Of a stretch of 64,000 bases of DNA, positions 63,682-64,000 are shown in pieces. Every line of letters begins with the position of its first letter. The stretch's first letter is position 1. This stretch comes from Mangrovimonas cancribranchiae (GTDB lineage Bacteria; Bacteroidota; Bacteroidia; Flavobacteriales; Flavobacteriaceae). Location of the stretch: contig NZ_CP136925.1 of NCBI RefSeq assembly GCF_037126245.1, forward strand, positions 434,001-498,000. Reading direction: 5' to 3'. The notes under the pieces were generated by a model. It saw only the letters and a program-made list of their open reading frames with translations. It ran no database searches and had not been told where the DNA came from. A program made the position numbers and the translations under genes.

Positions 63682-64000
63682 TTATTTGTTTCTAGCAGGT
63701 AAATTTGAAAAACCTGTTAGTAAAGAACCTAACTCTGCTTGTCTACCAGAACCTAAAGTTTCACCTGTTGTTACATCAAAAATAGTAACAACATCTCCTG
63801 TAATGTTAAATGAAATAACATACGTTGGAGGAAGTGCTAAGCCTGGATCTGATGGTTGAGTAGTGTCATATGCATTTTCATCTGTTTGAACATAGCTTCC
63901 AGATAACTGTGTACCTCCTCTAAGGTAAGATACTGTAATAGGAATATTAAAATCTAAACCTAAAAGATCTAAGCTTGCGTTTTCATATAGTGTTTGGAAC
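63682..64000 (-). CDS. Unidentified protein, C-terminal 105 residues
   Basis: Partial: the gene runs off the right edge. The visible tail (for example LDFNIPITVSYLRGGTQLSG, then PPTYVISFNITGDVVTIFDV, ending LPARNK) is rich in Thr, Gly and Asp with alternating hydrophobics, like a beta-sandwich domain of a secreted or lipoprotein. I do not recognise the family. It ends at a terminator shared with no plus-strand gene. Confidence 0.6.
   Translation of the reverse strand, partial: FQTLYENASLDLLGLDFNIPITVSYLRGGTQLSGSYVQTDENAYDTTQPSDPGLALPPTYVISFNITGDVVTIFDVTTGETLGSGRQAELGSLLTGFSNLPARNK

Noticed and set aside
1-64000. CRISPR arrays, tRNA or rRNA genes, insertion sequences, prophage
   Set aside because: Scanned by eye and found none: no regularly spaced repeats, no transposase or integrase motifs, no cloverleaf with CCA end. 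Short tRNAs could still be missed without a program.

Overview
The window comes from an AT-rich chromosome of the phylum Bacteroidota, most likely a marine member of the family Flavobacteriaceae. This rests on: GLPGLI-family, DUF1573, DUF4136 and CSxDD-type lipoprotein genes; an outer-membrane alpha-2-macroglobulin; a TonB-receptor-like protein; few Shine-Dalgarno sequences; and many copies of the flavobacterial -7 promoter element TAnnTTTG. Gene density is high. I saw no rRNA, tRNA, CRISPR array, phage or insertion sequence.

Layout. 1-1.7 kb: kynurenine pathway (kmo partial, kynU). 1.9-5.4 kb: methyltransferase, MsrA, a coiled-coil protein with a cysteine-less zinc ribbon, and a NIF3 protein. 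5.4-10.6 kb: lpxK, a TPR hybrid histidine kinase, gap and lipA. 10.7-14.5 kb: a very AT-rich cassette with a frameshifted small secreted peptide, a GLPGLI protein and a TonB-receptor-like protein. 14.5-17.6 kb: an overlapping run of an Nramp-like transporter, an ECF sigma factor, a glycosyltransferase and a small Cys-rich membrane protein. 17.7-22 kb: aqpZ, an anti-sigma/sigma pair, murB and an aminotransferase. 22-27.5 kb: aspartyl protease-PDZ protein, DUF1573 protein, valS and a secreted nuclease. 27.5-33 kb: a glycosyltransferase / methyltransferase / KAS III-like operon, then gcvP. 33-37.6 kb: UbiA-like membrane protein, sigma plus putative mini anti-sigma, and a DoxX / DUF2071 / methyltransferase / membrane-protein operon headed by a GbsR/MarR regulator with two identical palindromic operators. 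37.7-46.5 kb: M3 peptidase, a candidate structured small RNA, purE-purK, an HPRT-adenylate kinase fusion, obgE, K+ channel, DUF4136 lipoprotein, DinB protein and SDR. 46.5-55 kb: a 2065-residue alpha-2-macroglobulin, a TPR protein and mpl. 55-64 kb: lipoprotein, membrane protein plus XRE regulator, PaiB-like protein, radC, deacetylase-like protein, HAD phosphatase, secreted protein, rarA, rhomboid protease, rlmB and the 3' end of an unidentified gene.

Most genes are chromosomal housekeeping (envelope, nucleotide, NAD, lipoate, glycine cleavage, translation). The parts that stand out are a probable unannotated ~90-nt RNA at about 39.83-39.92 kb, the 22-bp operator pair at 37.0 and 37.57 kb, a terminator-like hairpin touching the start codon of the KAS III gene, the damaged peptide gene in front of the GLPGLI/TonB pair, and several proteins that have lost hallmark residues (zinc ribbon, Nramp, UbiA-like, deacetylase-like). 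I did not find a clearly new multi-gene system such as a defence island. Many start codons were moved inward from the longest open frame, using TAnnTTTG promoters and family alignment by eye.
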